A stretch of DNA of 36,418 nucleotides from Bacillota bacterium. GTDB lineage: Bacteria; Bacillota; Clostridia; Clostridiales; Clostridiaceae. A model generated the notes under the pieces. That model made no database searches. It was given only the letters and a program-made list of their open reading frames with translations, and was not told the origin of the DNA. This document shows positions 8,824 to 17,748 of this stretch, piece by piece. The position numbers and the translations under genes are program-made. Location of the stretch: NCBI GenBank assembly GCA_021781745.1, contig JAJXWH010000051.1, forward strand, positions 1-36,418. Direction: 5' to 3'. The number at the start of each line of letters is the position of its first letter. Position 1 is the stretch's first letter.

Positions 8824-8880
8824 TTTGTAACAGCTTTATCATTTACTAAATATAACTTTTAAGAACATATTTTGGTGTAC

Positions 8881-8950
8881 AAAAAATCCACAACACTACT
8901 GTTGTGGATTTCGTAAGTGGATTTAGAACATCAACTCTAAATCTACTATT
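8881..8950 (-). terminator. Composite two-hairpin terminator element, copy A, after the PTS antiterminator gene
   Basis: The distal hairpin pairs AAATCCACAAC (8884-8894) with 8901-8911 and runs into TTTTTT on the minus strand. A second hairpin (8917-8927 with 8936-8946, one G-U) precedes it in the transcript. The transcript begins the element with AATAGTAGATTT, a motif shared with copies B and C. Confidence 0.75.
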
Positions 8951-9046
8951 TATAACATATTCTACTTTTCACACATTTTTTCTTTTTCACACTATTTATC
9001 TTTTTCTTAAATCTATCTTTTCGCACAAAGTATAATAATATATTAA

Positions 9047-9883
9047 TTATTCCTCTAATTCATCTGCAAATACTCTTTCAATATGCATTGCTAGGTATCC
9101 TATTTCTACTGGCTTAACTTCTTTTTTTAATTCTCTACCTAGTTTTTTGCATATATATTCAGCAATTTCAAATGATTTTGGGAATCTTTCACTAATGTAA
9201 TCATTCATATCAAGTTTTATTGTTTCTCCTTTTAATAGTCTCGCCGCCATATATTTTATATGGTTCATAAGACGATTATAGGATAATGATTCGATATCTA
9301 TTTTCTTTCCTGTACTCTCTTCAATGGAAGTAATACAAGACCTAACTAACATTGCTATTTCCATTGCTTGTGATACTTTTTCATTTCCCAGGCTTGAGTG
9401 AATATGAAGTGCTATATAGCCTATCTCATCATCATTTATTTCAATACCTTCTATCTCTTTTATAATATCTTTTCCTTTACATGCAACCTCATATTCTTCT
9501 GGAAATAAAGCTTTGATGTCTTGTGTTAACGGATTACTAATTTGTTCATTATTTTTTATTCTTTTAACTGCAAATGCAATATGGTCTGCTAAGGGGCATA
9601 AAATGTTCTCATCTACTTTTTGAAATTTCTTTTCTGCTTCCAAAATTATATTATTTGTAATTTCTAAAATTTGAGGCTCTATATTATTTATTATCTCTTT
9701 AGCCAAACCTCTTCCTGTTTCCTGCTGCAAGAGATATATGCGTGCATTATCTGAAGCTTCAATACGTTCATTAACCTTTTTTTGAAAACCTATACCTTTT
9801 CCAAGTAAAATATACTCTTTATGATTCTCCATATTTATAGCGAGTATACCATTATGATTTAGTGCTTTTATCACTCTGAACAT
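9047..9883 (-). CDS. glcT: BglG/LicT-family transcription antiterminator, probably GlcT of the glucose PTS
   Basis: A 278-residue RNA-binding antiterminator. The N-terminal CAT domain (about 1-55, with GKGIGFQKK) binds a leader hairpin; two PTS-regulation domains follow. PRD1 carries His in LADHIAF and LHIHSS, PRD2 in MNHIKYM and AMHIERV; their phosphorylation by the PTS switches activity. It is 23 bases downstream of the glucose-type IICBA gene in the same operon, so it probably opens the leader terminator of that transporter when sugar is present. A clear RAT sequence could not be recognised upstream of ptsG. The GlcT name rests on this linkage. Confidence 0.88.
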   Translation of the reverse strand: MFRVIKALNHNGILAINMENHKEYILLGKGIGFQKKVNERIEASDNARIYLLQQETGRGLAKEIINNIEPQILEITNNIILEAEKKFQKVDENILCPLADHIAFAVKRIKNNEQISNPLTQDIKALFPEEYEVACKGKDIIKEIEGIEINDDEIGYIALHIHSSLGNEKVSQAMEIAMLVRSCITSIEESTGKKIDIESLSYNRLMNHIKYMAARLLKGETIKLDMNDYISERFPKSFEIAEYICKKLGRELKKEVKPVEIGYLAMHIERVFADELEE

Positions 9884-9906
9884 TTTATACCTCCTCTTTT
9901 TATACG

Positions 9907-12033
9907 CTATTTAATTACATCAACTGCAATTATAGCTTCTCCTGCTTTTACATACCCATTCTTTAACAAACGTACCTTTTGATTGCTATTTAATGCAGTA
10001 CAGATACATGGTGATGCAATAGATGGTGCATTATCTTTTATGAATTCTAAGTCAAAGCTTAATATTTTATCTCCAGCTTTTACTTTATCCATTTCCTTTA
10101 CAAAAATTTCAAAACCTTTTCCATCAAGCTTTACTGTATCTATTCCTATATGAATAAGTAATTCAATTCCATCAGTTGTAGTTAAACCCACTGCATGCTT
10201 TGATGGGAATACAAAGCTTATTACTCCATCTGCTGGAGCTGTAACATTTCCATCACTTGGAACAATTACAGCTCCATCTCCCATTATCCTGCTTGCAAAT
10301 ACCTCATCAGGTGCTTCAGATAAATCTCTTACTTCACCCGTTAATGGACTACTTAAAATTACTGTACTTATAACTTTTCCTTGAACTTCTTTTGCAATTT
10401 CCTTTTCTGACTCTTTTTCTAATATAGCATTAGTAATAACTTCTTCATCTGGTGCTGTCGCCAAATACTCTTCTAAATCTGATTTTATAAGAGTTACTCT
10501 TGGACCATATATGATTTGAACTCCTGCACCTCTATGAAATATTCCAGATGCTCCGGTTTGCTTTAATAAAGTTTCATTTACCAATTTATAGTTATGTACT
10601 GTACAACGTAATCTAGTTACGCAACAGTCAACATCTAAAATATTTTTCTTTCCTCCAAGTCCTCTGCATATCATAGCTGAAAGTTCATCTACATCTCCAT
10701 TTTCAGCATTCTTCTTTGCTTCCACATCACTTCTAGTATAAAGTTTAACTTCATCTGAATCTTCACGACCTGGAGTCTTTAAATCAAATTTCCTAATTAA
10801 ATATGTGAATAATAAATAGTATACTACAAAATATATGATTCCTACAACTATAATCCATATCCAACTTGTTTTAGCATTTCCTTGCAAAATACCAAATAAG
10901 AATAAATCAATAAATCCACCAGAGAAAGTCATACCTACTCCAACATTTAACATGTGCATTAACATATAAGAAAGCCCCGCAAATACACAGTGAATTCCAT
11001 ATAATGCTGGTGCTACGAATAAGAAAGTGTATTCAATTGGTTCTGTTATACCAGTAAGCATTGAAGTTAATGCTGCTGATAATAATAATCCACCTACCAC
11101 TTTCCTCTTTTCTGGTTTTGCACAATGATACATTGCAAGCGCTGCTCCTGGCAATCCAAATATCATAAGTGGGAATTTACCAGACATAAATCTTGTTGCT
11201 GAAACACTAAAGTGTGTTATTCCGGGAGTTCCAAGTTCTGCAAAGAAAATGTTTTGAGCACCTTCAATAACTTTTCCACCCACTTCTGCTGTACCACCAA
11301 CAGCTGTTTGCCAGAATGGTAAATAAAATACGTGATGAAGACCAAAAGGTATTAGTAAACGTTCCATTAATCCATATACCCATGTTCCTGCATAACCTGA
11401 TGCTAGTACTATGTCTCCAACTTTATAAATACCAGCTTGAACTGGAGGCCAAATATAAAACATTAAAATTCCAACAATCAAATAAGCAATTGAACTTACA
11501 ATTGGAACAAATCTAGTTCCACCAAAGAATGATAATGCTTGTGGTAATTCAATTTTATAATACTTATTATGTAATGCTGCTGTGCCAAGGCCTACGATAA
11601 TGCCACCAAAAACACCCATTTGTAATGAAGTAATACCAAGTACTGAAGTATATGCACCACTTAAAAGACCTTCAGTTCCACCATGAATTTTAACCATAGC
11701 ACCAATTGAAGCATGCATTATAAGAAATGCAATTCCTGCTGCTAACGCTGCAACTTCTTTTTCTTTTTTGGACATACCTATTGCAACACCAATTGCAAAT
11801 ATCAAAGGTAAATTTTCAAATACTATATTTCCTGCATCATTCATTACTGAAAGAAATACATTAATAAATGTACCAGGTCCAATTAAACTTGTAAGTCCAT
11901 ACGTATCAATCATTGTTGTATTAGTGAATGAACTACCTATACCTAAAAATAAACCTGCTACTGGTAAAATGGCAATTGGAAGCATGAACGATCTTCCTAC
12001 ACGTTGCAAAATACCAAAAATTCTGTCTTTCAT
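9907..12033 (-). CDS. ptsG: PTS glucose-type enzyme IICBA
   Basis: A 708-residue fused sugar permease of the PTS Glc family. Order: IIC membrane domain (about 1-410, with the family motif GITEPIEYTFLF), IIB (about 440-525) and IIA (about 555-705). The IIB phospho-Cys is C471 in DCCVTRLR. The IIA active His is H628 in LIHIGIDTVKLDG, with partner H613. Thus phosphate passes HPr - IIA - IIB - sugar in one chain. IICBA order matches GlcG-type glucose transporters of clostridia, but N-acetylglucosamine permeases share the architecture, so glucose is likely and not certain. Ribosome site AAAGGAG. The downstream antiterminator gene suggests substrate-induced antitermination. Confidence 0.93.
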   Translation of the reverse strand: MKDRIFGILQRVGRSFMLPIAILPVAGLFLGIGSSFTNTTMIDTYGLTSLIGPGTFINVFLSVMNDAGNIVFENLPLIFAIGVAIGMSKKEKEVAALAAGIAFLIMHASIGAMVKIHGGTEGLLSGAYTSVLGITSLQMGVFGGIIVGLGTAALHNKYYKIELPQALSFFGGTRFVPIVSSIAYLIVGILMFYIWPPVQAGIYKVGDIVLASGYAGTWVYGLMERLLIPFGLHHVFYLPFWQTAVGGTAEVGGKVIEGAQNIFFAELGTPGITHFSVSATRFMSGKFPLMIFGLPGAALAMYHCAKPEKRKVVGGLLLSAALTSMLTGITEPIEYTFLFVAPALYGIHCVFAGLSYMLMHMLNVGVGMTFSGGFIDLFLFGILQGNAKTSWIWIIVVGIIYFVVYYLLFTYLIRKFDLKTPGREDSDEVKLYTRSDVEAKKNAENGDVDELSAMICRGLGGKKNILDVDCCVTRLRCTVHNYKLVNETLLKQTGASGIFHRGAGVQIIYGPRVTLIKSDLEEYLATAPDEEVITNAILEKESEKEIAKEVQGKVISTVILSSPLTGEVRDLSEAPDEVFASRIMGDGAVIVPSDGNVTAPADGVISFVFPSKHAVGLTTTDGIELLIHIGIDTVKLDGKGFEIFVKEMDKVKAGDKILSFDLEFIKDNAPSIASPCICTALNSNQKVRLLKNGYVKAGEAIIAVDVIK

Positions 12034-12102
12034 TCTTGTTCTCCTTTTCTATGAGATTATTTTTGTATACTAAGATGTTTTTTAGGCACTTGAAAATAAC
12101 TA

Positions 12103-12133
12103 ATAGACAAACATACTATGTCTATCATTTTTT
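12103..12133. repeat. Leader hairpin between ptsG and the upstream gene
   Basis: ATAGACA (12103-12109) pairs with TGTCTAT (12119-12125) around a 9-base loop, followed on the plus strand by a T run (12128-12133). It lies in the ptsG leader. It has terminator shape only on the plus strand, where no gene ends, so its role is unclear. Confidence 0.4.
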
Positions 12134-12209
12134 AATTGCACTTTAGATACGCTTGGGCACAAAATTAATTTAAGATTTGGTTTTTATTATTCTCGAATTT
12201 ACTGAAATA

Positions 12210-13349
12210 TTAAAATAAAGTTATAAAACATAAATATCCAATTTCCAAAATATAATTACCAAAACCCTCCTTAATAAATTCCTTAACTGCTTCTGTATTG
12301 TTTCCAATAATTCTTGAAAAAGCTACAATATAATTTTTTACATCTTCGATATCTATTTCTTTATTTTTGTCCATACAATATTTCAAAAACACGGCATACC
12401 TTATTAATAAGTACTCCATTATAATAGTTTGAAAAGAAATAGCCATCTCTTCAATATCCTCACTGACGCAACTGCTTATAATCTTAGCTACAATGCAATT
12501 TTCAATTAGCAGATCATATTGCTCAAACAGATCTTTATACTTCTTCCATTTAGGTAAAAGACTCCTAATATCAATATTTTCCGCGAAATTAGAGATATCC
12601 TTCAAAAAAACTTCTAATACTGAAACTTCCTTATAATTTTGTACAATATCTAAAAATAAATAGTTAATTTCTTCAATTGAATCATTTATGTTTAACTCTA
12701 TTTCCCCAAATGTATCTACAAGTCCTTGTATATATTCTTTATTCTCATATCTTTCTAGTTCTATTAATAAACAATCTTCCATAAGGTTATCATTTTCTAA
12801 AATAGCCAATAACATTTGAATGCTTATAATCATCTTTTCTTCTATCTTAAAATTTTCCTGCCTTATAATATTAATCAAGACTTCTCTGATTCTAAGTTCT
12901 AGTAAATCACTTTTTAAGTTAAAATCAGTTTCTAAATTTATATTTATTTTGCCAGATATTCTGTTTATTAGTTCTACTACTTCAGGACATGCGCATGACA
13001 ACGAAAGTTCTTTTTTATCTTCGAATACATTCTCTATTCTAGGAAACATATGGCATGTCGAAGATAAGTACTCTTCTCCATGATTTTTTACTATCTCACA
13101 TAATCCCTTTATATCTAAAAACGGGCAAGTTTCATGAGTTTTTTTGTTTATAAAATACTCTGTTTTTCCTTCGCCTTTTTTTATTTTCACATTACTTATA
13201 ATATTATTATTTTCTTTTCCCCATTTAATATAGGTGTCAACATCTATATTTATGTCCCATCCTTCACAGCATGTGAATTTACATTTATCTGCTGTGCACT
13301 TAAATTCATCATAATTTGTAATTTTTAAAACATTTATTCCCTTATTCAT
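12210..13349 (-). CDS. fliB: FliB-type flagellin lysine N-methylase
   Basis: A 379-residue protein of the FliB family, which methylates surface lysines of flagellin. The N-terminal third carries the typical cysteine cluster (C18, C23, C27, C28, then HETCPFLD, GLCEIV, STCHMFPR and SCACPE), as in YkgJ-type zinc or iron-sulfur domains. The C-terminal two thirds are helical and poorly conserved. The family is sometimes encoded away from flagellar operons, as here. An ATG with CGGAGTT upstream fits the start. It lies downstream of the U32-like gene pair after a 140-base gap with a TATAAT at 13395-13400, so it probably has its own promoter. Confidence 0.85.
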   Translation of the reverse strand: MNKGINVLKITNYDEFKCTADKCKFTCCEGWDINIDVDTYIKWGKENNNIISNVKIKKGEGKTEYFINKKTHETCPFLDIKGLCEIVKNHGEEYLSSTCHMFPRIENVFEDKKELSLSCACPEVVELINRISGKININLETDFNLKSDLLELRIREVLINIIRQENFKIEEKMIISIQMLLAILENDNLMEDCLLIELERYENKEYIQGLVDTFGEIELNINDSIEEINYLFLDIVQNYKEVSVLEVFLKDISNFAENIDIRSLLPKWKKYKDLFEQYDLLIENCIVAKIISSCVSEDIEEMAISFQTIIMEYLLIRYAVFLKYCMDKNKEIDIEDVKNYIVAFSRIIGNNTEAVKEFIKEGFGNYILEIGYLCFITLF

Positions 13350-13489
13350 ATATTGTAACTCCGATTTTTCATAATGTTAGTTTAAACTATAACTATTATA
13401 ATAGACTTCTAGGGTTTTAGTATACTATATTGATACAAAAATGGAATTCATTTTTAACTCACTCTTAAAATATTAAATTCTTATTATCT

Positions 13490-14494
13490 TTAATAATAGC
13501 ATTTTCCGCTGCATCTTCCATTAAACAGCTTATCCCTTACTTCTTTTTCATAAGTCTCACTATCTTCAATATCATCTAATATGCATATGGCTTTTTTTAA
13601 ATTATGTACATCCTTTTCCATATTCTCAATAGAATTTCCTCTTCCAACTACTTTTAAATGCGTTACACCAGCTTTTTTTAGTTCCTTTAAAGAACATAAT
13701 CCACAGCCTGTCCATCCAAGGATATATGCACCCTCTTCAGAATTTTCTATATCATGCTGATTTTCTATACAAAATTCCTCGTTAATATCGGTATCCTTAT
13801 AGTAAAGCTCAAATCTCCTATCAACATCTTGAAAGTTATTTGCATATTCACTCACTTTTGATAAACTATACGGCATTTTACATAAATGTATCATTTCATC
13901 ACAATGAAGAGAAGAACAAAAAGCCCCTGTATAATGGCATTTCTCATTCAATATAAATGCTTCATACTCTAAGTTCTTAACTTTATTACTACTTATACAA
14001 GATTCAATATCTCTAATTGTATTTTTTCTATGAAATATATAACGGGATATATCTAGTTTATTAAAAAAATCAATGGAAAGGCAATTTAGTTCAGCACACT
14101 CTCCACTTAAATGTATAGAACATTTTATATTCTTTTCTTTTAAATATAGTATAAGTGCTATGTCTGCTATAATAAAATCATTAAAGCCAATATTTATCAA
14201 ATCTATTATTATCTTAGCTATCGTTTCATATTGTTCTTCAAGGTAATATAAATAATTGAAGGTTATGCTTACTGGTACTTTATATACTTCAACCATTTTT
14301 TTAAGTATCTTCATATCCTCAAGAGATCCTATCTGAATATTGTAGTAAAGTACTTCTCTTCTGTTTAAAGGAAATAAACTGCCATATTTTTTATTCCATT
14401 CATAAGGAACATATCCGCAAAATACTTCATCTGCTCCTGCTTTAACTAGTGCTATATAATCATCAATACATCCAAGTCCGGCTACTATCTTCAT
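13490..14494 (-). CDS. U32-family-like protein with cysteine cluster
   Basis: A 334-residue protein resembling the N-terminal TIM-barrel domain of peptidase U32 proteins (YegQ, RlhA, UbiU/UbiV relatives). It begins MKIVAGLG, has the family-like DEVFCGY segment near residue 22, and carries clustered Cys at about 186, 193, 198 and 205, then C264/C267 in GCGLCSL and a CSGKC tail. In UbiU and UbiV such Cys hold a 4Fe-4S cluster. I see no proven protease motif. The ATG at 14494 has GGAGG 8 bases before it; an upstream in-frame start at 14518 is less likely. It follows the next gene by 55 bases in one operon, and both look like U32 halves. Confidence 0.72.
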   Translation of the reverse strand: MKIVAGLGCIDDYIALVKAGADEVFCGYVPYEWNKKYGSLFPLNRREVLYYNIQIGSLEDMKILKKMVEVYKVPVSITFNYLYYLEEQYETIAKIIIDLINIGFNDFIIADIALILYLKEKNIKCSIHLSGECAELNCLSIDFFNKLDISRYIFHRKNTIRDIESCISSNKVKNLEYEAFILNEKCHYTGAFCSSLHCDEMIHLCKMPYSLSKVSEYANNFQDVDRRFELYYKDTDINEEFCIENQHDIENSEEGAYILGWTGCGLCSLKELKKAGVTHLKVVGRGNSIENMEKDVHNLKKAICILDDIEDSETYEKEVRDKLFNGRCSGKCYY

Positions 14495-14549
14495 TATATT
14501 TTCCTCCTGGGTACACAAAATAATAAAATATGTATGCTTATCTATATAC

Positions 14550-15890
14550 TTAAATAAAATTTAAAACTATTCTATCTATTCCACTATTTATGTAATTCTC
14601 TAATTCCTTAAAATTCCTAAGCAGTGTATCATCAAAAGCAAATAAAGAATTATACCTTCCAACCATTTTTAAGTGCTTTGGATAAGAAAACACATAATCT
14701 CCGCAATACTTGGGGCAGTTTACAACAAGCTTCTGATTTCCTCTATCCATGGTTGTACACATTGCATATAATGGACAATATTGTGATGTATTGGTTTGAT
14801 AAAAGGGAATATGCATGCTATGGCATCCCTTTGCAATAGAAATCTTATATCCACAATTTTCATACTCATATCTTTTAATTTTACACTCTTTCAGAAATCT
14901 ATTAAAAATCGAACTATTAAGAATGTTTTCTCCTACAAGTTTCTTATTTTCCATAAATCCTTTTTTATAAATGTATCTTGGATCCTTTTTTCTCTTATTT
15001 AATAATATTCCTAGCGAGAGCTTAAAATAATCTGTTTTATCCTCAACCAATTTTAGCATTCCAAAATCATTTACTACAATTTCTATTGATCTATTATTTT
15101 TGCGGCACCAATTATATACTTTATGGAGAACACCTTTTGTTTTTTCTATATACTCATCTCTCATGTACGTGAAACATAATGTTATTTCAATTCCTTCTTC
15201 TTGAGCCTTTTGCATCATATTCAGTAACAATTTCACTTCAGGAAATAAATTATGACAAAATTCATTTCCAATATAAATACGCTTAATATCTTTTTTAAAT
15301 AACTTATGATTATCTATAAAATTCTCTTTTAAATAATTCTTCTTAAAAACTTTAATATGGTTGTTCATATACTTTCTATATAGATAATAATTATCTAAGG
15401 AAATAGCTAATTCCAATAAATCCATAATATTCTCGTTCCAGCCTGAATAATTTAATCCTGACATCCAGTCCTTCTTTTGCTCTAAATAATATTTATAAAA
15501 TTCATAATCTAATTCTGCTGGATATCCAACCATTTCCTTTGAAAACTCGTTCTCATCACCAAAAGCTTTCAATGTAATATAATTTGAATAGTTTTTAAAA
15601 ATATTTCTTACATTATATAAATACTCTTGATTTTTAATACAAAAAACGTATGTTAAACTAAAATCATCTTTTATCTTTTCTATGATGCTATAATCTTCTA
15701 TTATTACTTCTTCGTATCTAAATTCATCAAATATATAAAATACTACTTTTATACAGTGTATCTTTTCTATTTCTTCAGCTATGCGCACAGTTAACTTTTC
15801 AGGAGATATTTTTAAAATACGCACTTCTCTATCATCTAATAAACAACTTACGAGTCCAGATGGCAGTAATTCAACTTCTTCTTTTTCCAA
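14550..15890 (-). CDS. Unknown protein: N-terminal PilZ-like region fused to a U32-like cysteine-cluster domain
   Basis: A 446-residue protein I do not recognise as a named family. Residues about 10-110 alternate short strands in a way that recalls a PilZ-type barrel, but the RxxxR and D/NxSxxG motifs for c-di-GMP are absent. The part from about residue 205 (IKRIYIGNEFC) recalls U32/UbiV-like barrels, and its C-terminus has C356, C372, C378, C392 and C396 (CPLYAMC and NCPKYC), a plausible iron-sulfur site. Translation starts at TTG (15888-15890) with GGAGG 7 bases upstream; no ATG fits. It is the first gene of an operon with the U32-like protein. Acting together with that protein is inferred from the pairing. 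Confidence 0.6.
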   Translation of the reverse strand: MEKEEVELLPSGLVSCLLDDREVRILKISPEKLTVRIAEEIEKIHCIKVVFYIFDEFRYEEVIIEDYSIIEKIKDDFSLTYVFCIKNQEYLYNVRNIFKNYSNYITLKAFGDENEFSKEMVGYPAELDYEFYKYYLEQKKDWMSGLNYSGWNENIMDLLELAISLDNYYLYRKYMNNHIKVFKKNYLKENFIDNHKLFKKDIKRIYIGNEFCHNLFPEVKLLLNMMQKAQEEGIEITLCFTYMRDEYIEKTKGVLHKVYNWCRKNNRSIEIVVNDFGMLKLVEDKTDYFKLSLGILLNKRKKDPRYIYKKGFMENKKLVGENILNSSIFNRFLKECKIKRYEYENCGYKISIAKGCHSMHIPFYQTNTSQYCPLYAMCTTMDRGNQKLVVNCPKYCGDYVFSYPKHLKMVGRYNSLFAFDDTLLRNFKELENYINSGIDRIVLNFI

Positions 15891-16002
15891 AATAATACCT
15901 CCTTTTCATGGATTCTCATAATAAACATCTGTTTCTTTCCACAGCAATTATACTTCATAATTGTATCAACTGGCACTACTCCTATTTCAAGAAAATTTAG
16001 TA

Positions 16003-16872
16003 TTAATCTACAATTTCACTTGATATAGTACTTCTAGTTTCATTTTTCCTCGCTAATAAATTTTCTAAGCTTGCTGAAAAATAATAACTTAAAATAACCC
16101 ATACTATATCACCTATAATTCTCATGATAGTATCCATTAGAGACATATTAAATGCTAGTCGCATATTAAAAACAAATGGCATAAAAATAAGATACATGCC
16201 CCAGTTAAGACCAAATATTATAATCCCAAATTTAATTGCACTTTTTAATATTGATGATGACTTAGTTACTTTTCTTAAAAGCAAGTAGCTAATACCAATA
16301 CATGTGCCCATTAATAATGTCCAAAAAAATGTATAAAAAGGCATTTTGTTATATCCAGATGTGATAATCTTAGTATAATAAAGTAAATACCTTCCAATTA
16401 GAAAAACAATAGAAAATATTAAAAGCGGTATAAACAAATTCTCTCTACAACTATCTTTTTCCGAATCAGTTCTAGCTATAAATCTTCCTAAAAGCAATCC
16501 AATTACTAATATTGGCACAAAATCACAAATACCCATAAATAATTCAAACTTCGGGGTCGTTCCCCAGAGAGTAGGGCCTTCTAACATTCCCCATAACCAA
16601 AGTATACCTATTGCTGTGCCATATTTTAAACCTTTTGCTACCCTTGTTCCTGAAATCTTATCTTTATATCTATGAAAAACATATACAAGTACGCCAAATG
16701 TAATTAAGAAATATATTACAGCTGTTAACTCAAATCCTAAAGTTTTTGTTAAAAAGCTTCCTGTTATTTTATTTGGTGTATTCCCGTCACTCGGGTTCAT
16801 CATATGAACAAATATATCAAATATACTCCCCAAAATAACTATAAGAATATACCTTACTTTTTGATTACCCAT
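16003..16872 (-). CDS. Polytopic membrane protein of unknown function
   Basis: A 289-residue integral membrane protein with about eight hydrophobic helices, a cytoplasmic charged C-terminus and no motif that I can name. It is 31 bases downstream of a TetR regulator and read in the same direction, with GGTGG before its ATG. By position it is the likely target of that regulator, perhaps a transporter or resistance-type membrane protein, but no transporter signature can be seen. Confidence 0.6.
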   Translation of the reverse strand: MGNQKVRYILIVILGSIFDIFVHMMNPSDGNTPNKITGSFLTKTLGFELTAVIYFLITFGVLVYVFHRYKDKISGTRVAKGLKYGTAIGILWLWGMLEGPTLWGTTPKFELFMGICDFVPILVIGLLLGRFIARTDSEKDSCRENLFIPLLIFSIVFLIGRYLLYYTKIITSGYNKMPFYTFFWTLLMGTCIGISYLLLRKVTKSSSILKSAIKFGIIIFGLNWGMYLIFMPFVFNMRLAFNMSLMDTIMRIIGDIVWVILSYYFSASLENLLARKNETRSTISSEIVD

Positions 16873-16903
16873 TAATCAAACCACCAATCCTTTTCTAAAG
16901 TTT

Positions 16904-17509
16904 TCATAGATTATCCACTTCCTGTATTAACAATTTATATAAGTGTTTAAGATTTAAAAGTATTTTCGTTTTTACTTTCTCTTCACTATCTTCAAATCCT
17001 CGATGGCTGATCCATTTGCATATTTCACCATTTAAATATCCAAATAATATATCACCAACCTCTTCCGCTCTTTTCTTATTAATTCTATTACTACACGCCT
17101 TCAAAATTTTTTCATTAAATTTTTCACCAGCATTCTTTATCACTTCAAATACTTCACTAGAAGGTTCTCCTTTTATGTTGTCTAACCACATAAGCCTATA
17201 CCAGCTTACATGTTGAAATGAAAAATCAATCATATTTGCTAATAATAAGTATAGTTTTTCTTCTAAATCATCTGTTTTATCTAAATTAGAATCTGAATAT
17301 TCAACCATATTACGTATAGCTTGTCCTAGAGACTCCCAAAAAATTTCATCTAAACCGTCGAAATAGTTATACAAGTTTGTATGATTGCATCCAATTCTTT
17401 TAGCAATTCCTCGTAAATTTACATCTCTCATCCCATCATTTTCTTCAATTAATGCTAATGTTGTTTCGATTATAAGTTCCTTACTTATATTCTTTTTGTT
17501 TGTTTGCAT
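16904..17509 (-). CDS. TetR-family transcriptional regulator
   Basis: A 201-residue repressor-type protein. The helix-turn-helix is at about residues 27-58 (LRGIAKRIGCNHTNLYNYFDG), the typical TetR N-terminal fold with a Tyr-Phe-x-x in the recognition region; the rest is a helical ligand-binding domain. A 34-base palindrome overlaps its own -10 region (listed separately), so it very likely represses itself and the membrane-protein gene that follows. The inducer is unknown. Confidence 0.9.
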   Translation of the reverse strand: MQTNKKNISKELIIETTLALIEENDGMRDVNLRGIAKRIGCNHTNLYNYFDGLDEIFWESLGQAIRNMVEYSDSNLDKTDDLEEKLYLLLANMIDFSFQHVSWYRLMWLDNIKGEPSSEVFEVIKNAGEKFNEKILKACSNRINKKRAEEVGDILFGYLNGEICKWISHRGFEDSEEKVKTKILLNLKHLYKLLIQEVDNL

Positions 17510-17523
17510 TTTATCACCTCATT

Positions 17524-17557
17524 TATATAACCAGCGGTTATAACCACTGGTTATATA
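17524..17557. promoter_or_regulatory. TetR-type operator (34-base palindrome)
   Basis: The 34 bases are a palindrome centred between 17540 and 17541, with one mismatched pair (17535/17546); the core half is ATAACCAG. It begins 15 bases upstream of the tetR start and overlaps the -10 box, as expected for autorepression. Confidence 0.75.
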
Positions 17558-17583
17558 TTACCATCACAATAATTAATTGTCAA
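17555..17583 (-). promoter_or_regulatory. Promoter of the tetR operon
   Basis: Perfect minus-strand -35 TTGACA (17578-17583), 17-base spacer, -10 TAATAT (17555-17560). The operator covers the -10. Confidence 0.8.
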
Positions 17584-17666
17584 TATTACCCTAAAACTTA
17601 TTATTACTACATATTTTCCTTATATATCACTTGGCTCTTTATGAAAAAATTCATCTCCTAAATTAT

Positions 17667-17693
17667 TAAAACCATAACTGAGTTATGGTTTTA
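17667..17693 (-). terminator. Terminator of the XRE-ABC operon
   Basis: A perfect 12-base stem (17667-17678 with 17682-17693) with a 3-base loop, ending in TTTTA on either strand. It lies 56 bases after the permease stop. Confidence 0.65.
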
Positions 17694-17748
17694 CCTTATC
17701 TATATTCAAATTTTGTATACTTAGTTGCGTTTTATTTAGTAGAGATAT

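Noticed and set aside
8917..8946. Second hairpin of copy A as a separate terminator
   Set aside because: It has no T run of its own; it fits better as the upstream half of the composite element.
15945..15963. Inverted repeat CAATTAT...ATAATTG upstream of the PilZ-like/U32 gene
   Set aside because: Only 7-base AT-rich arms, no T run; likely to occur by chance in this composition.
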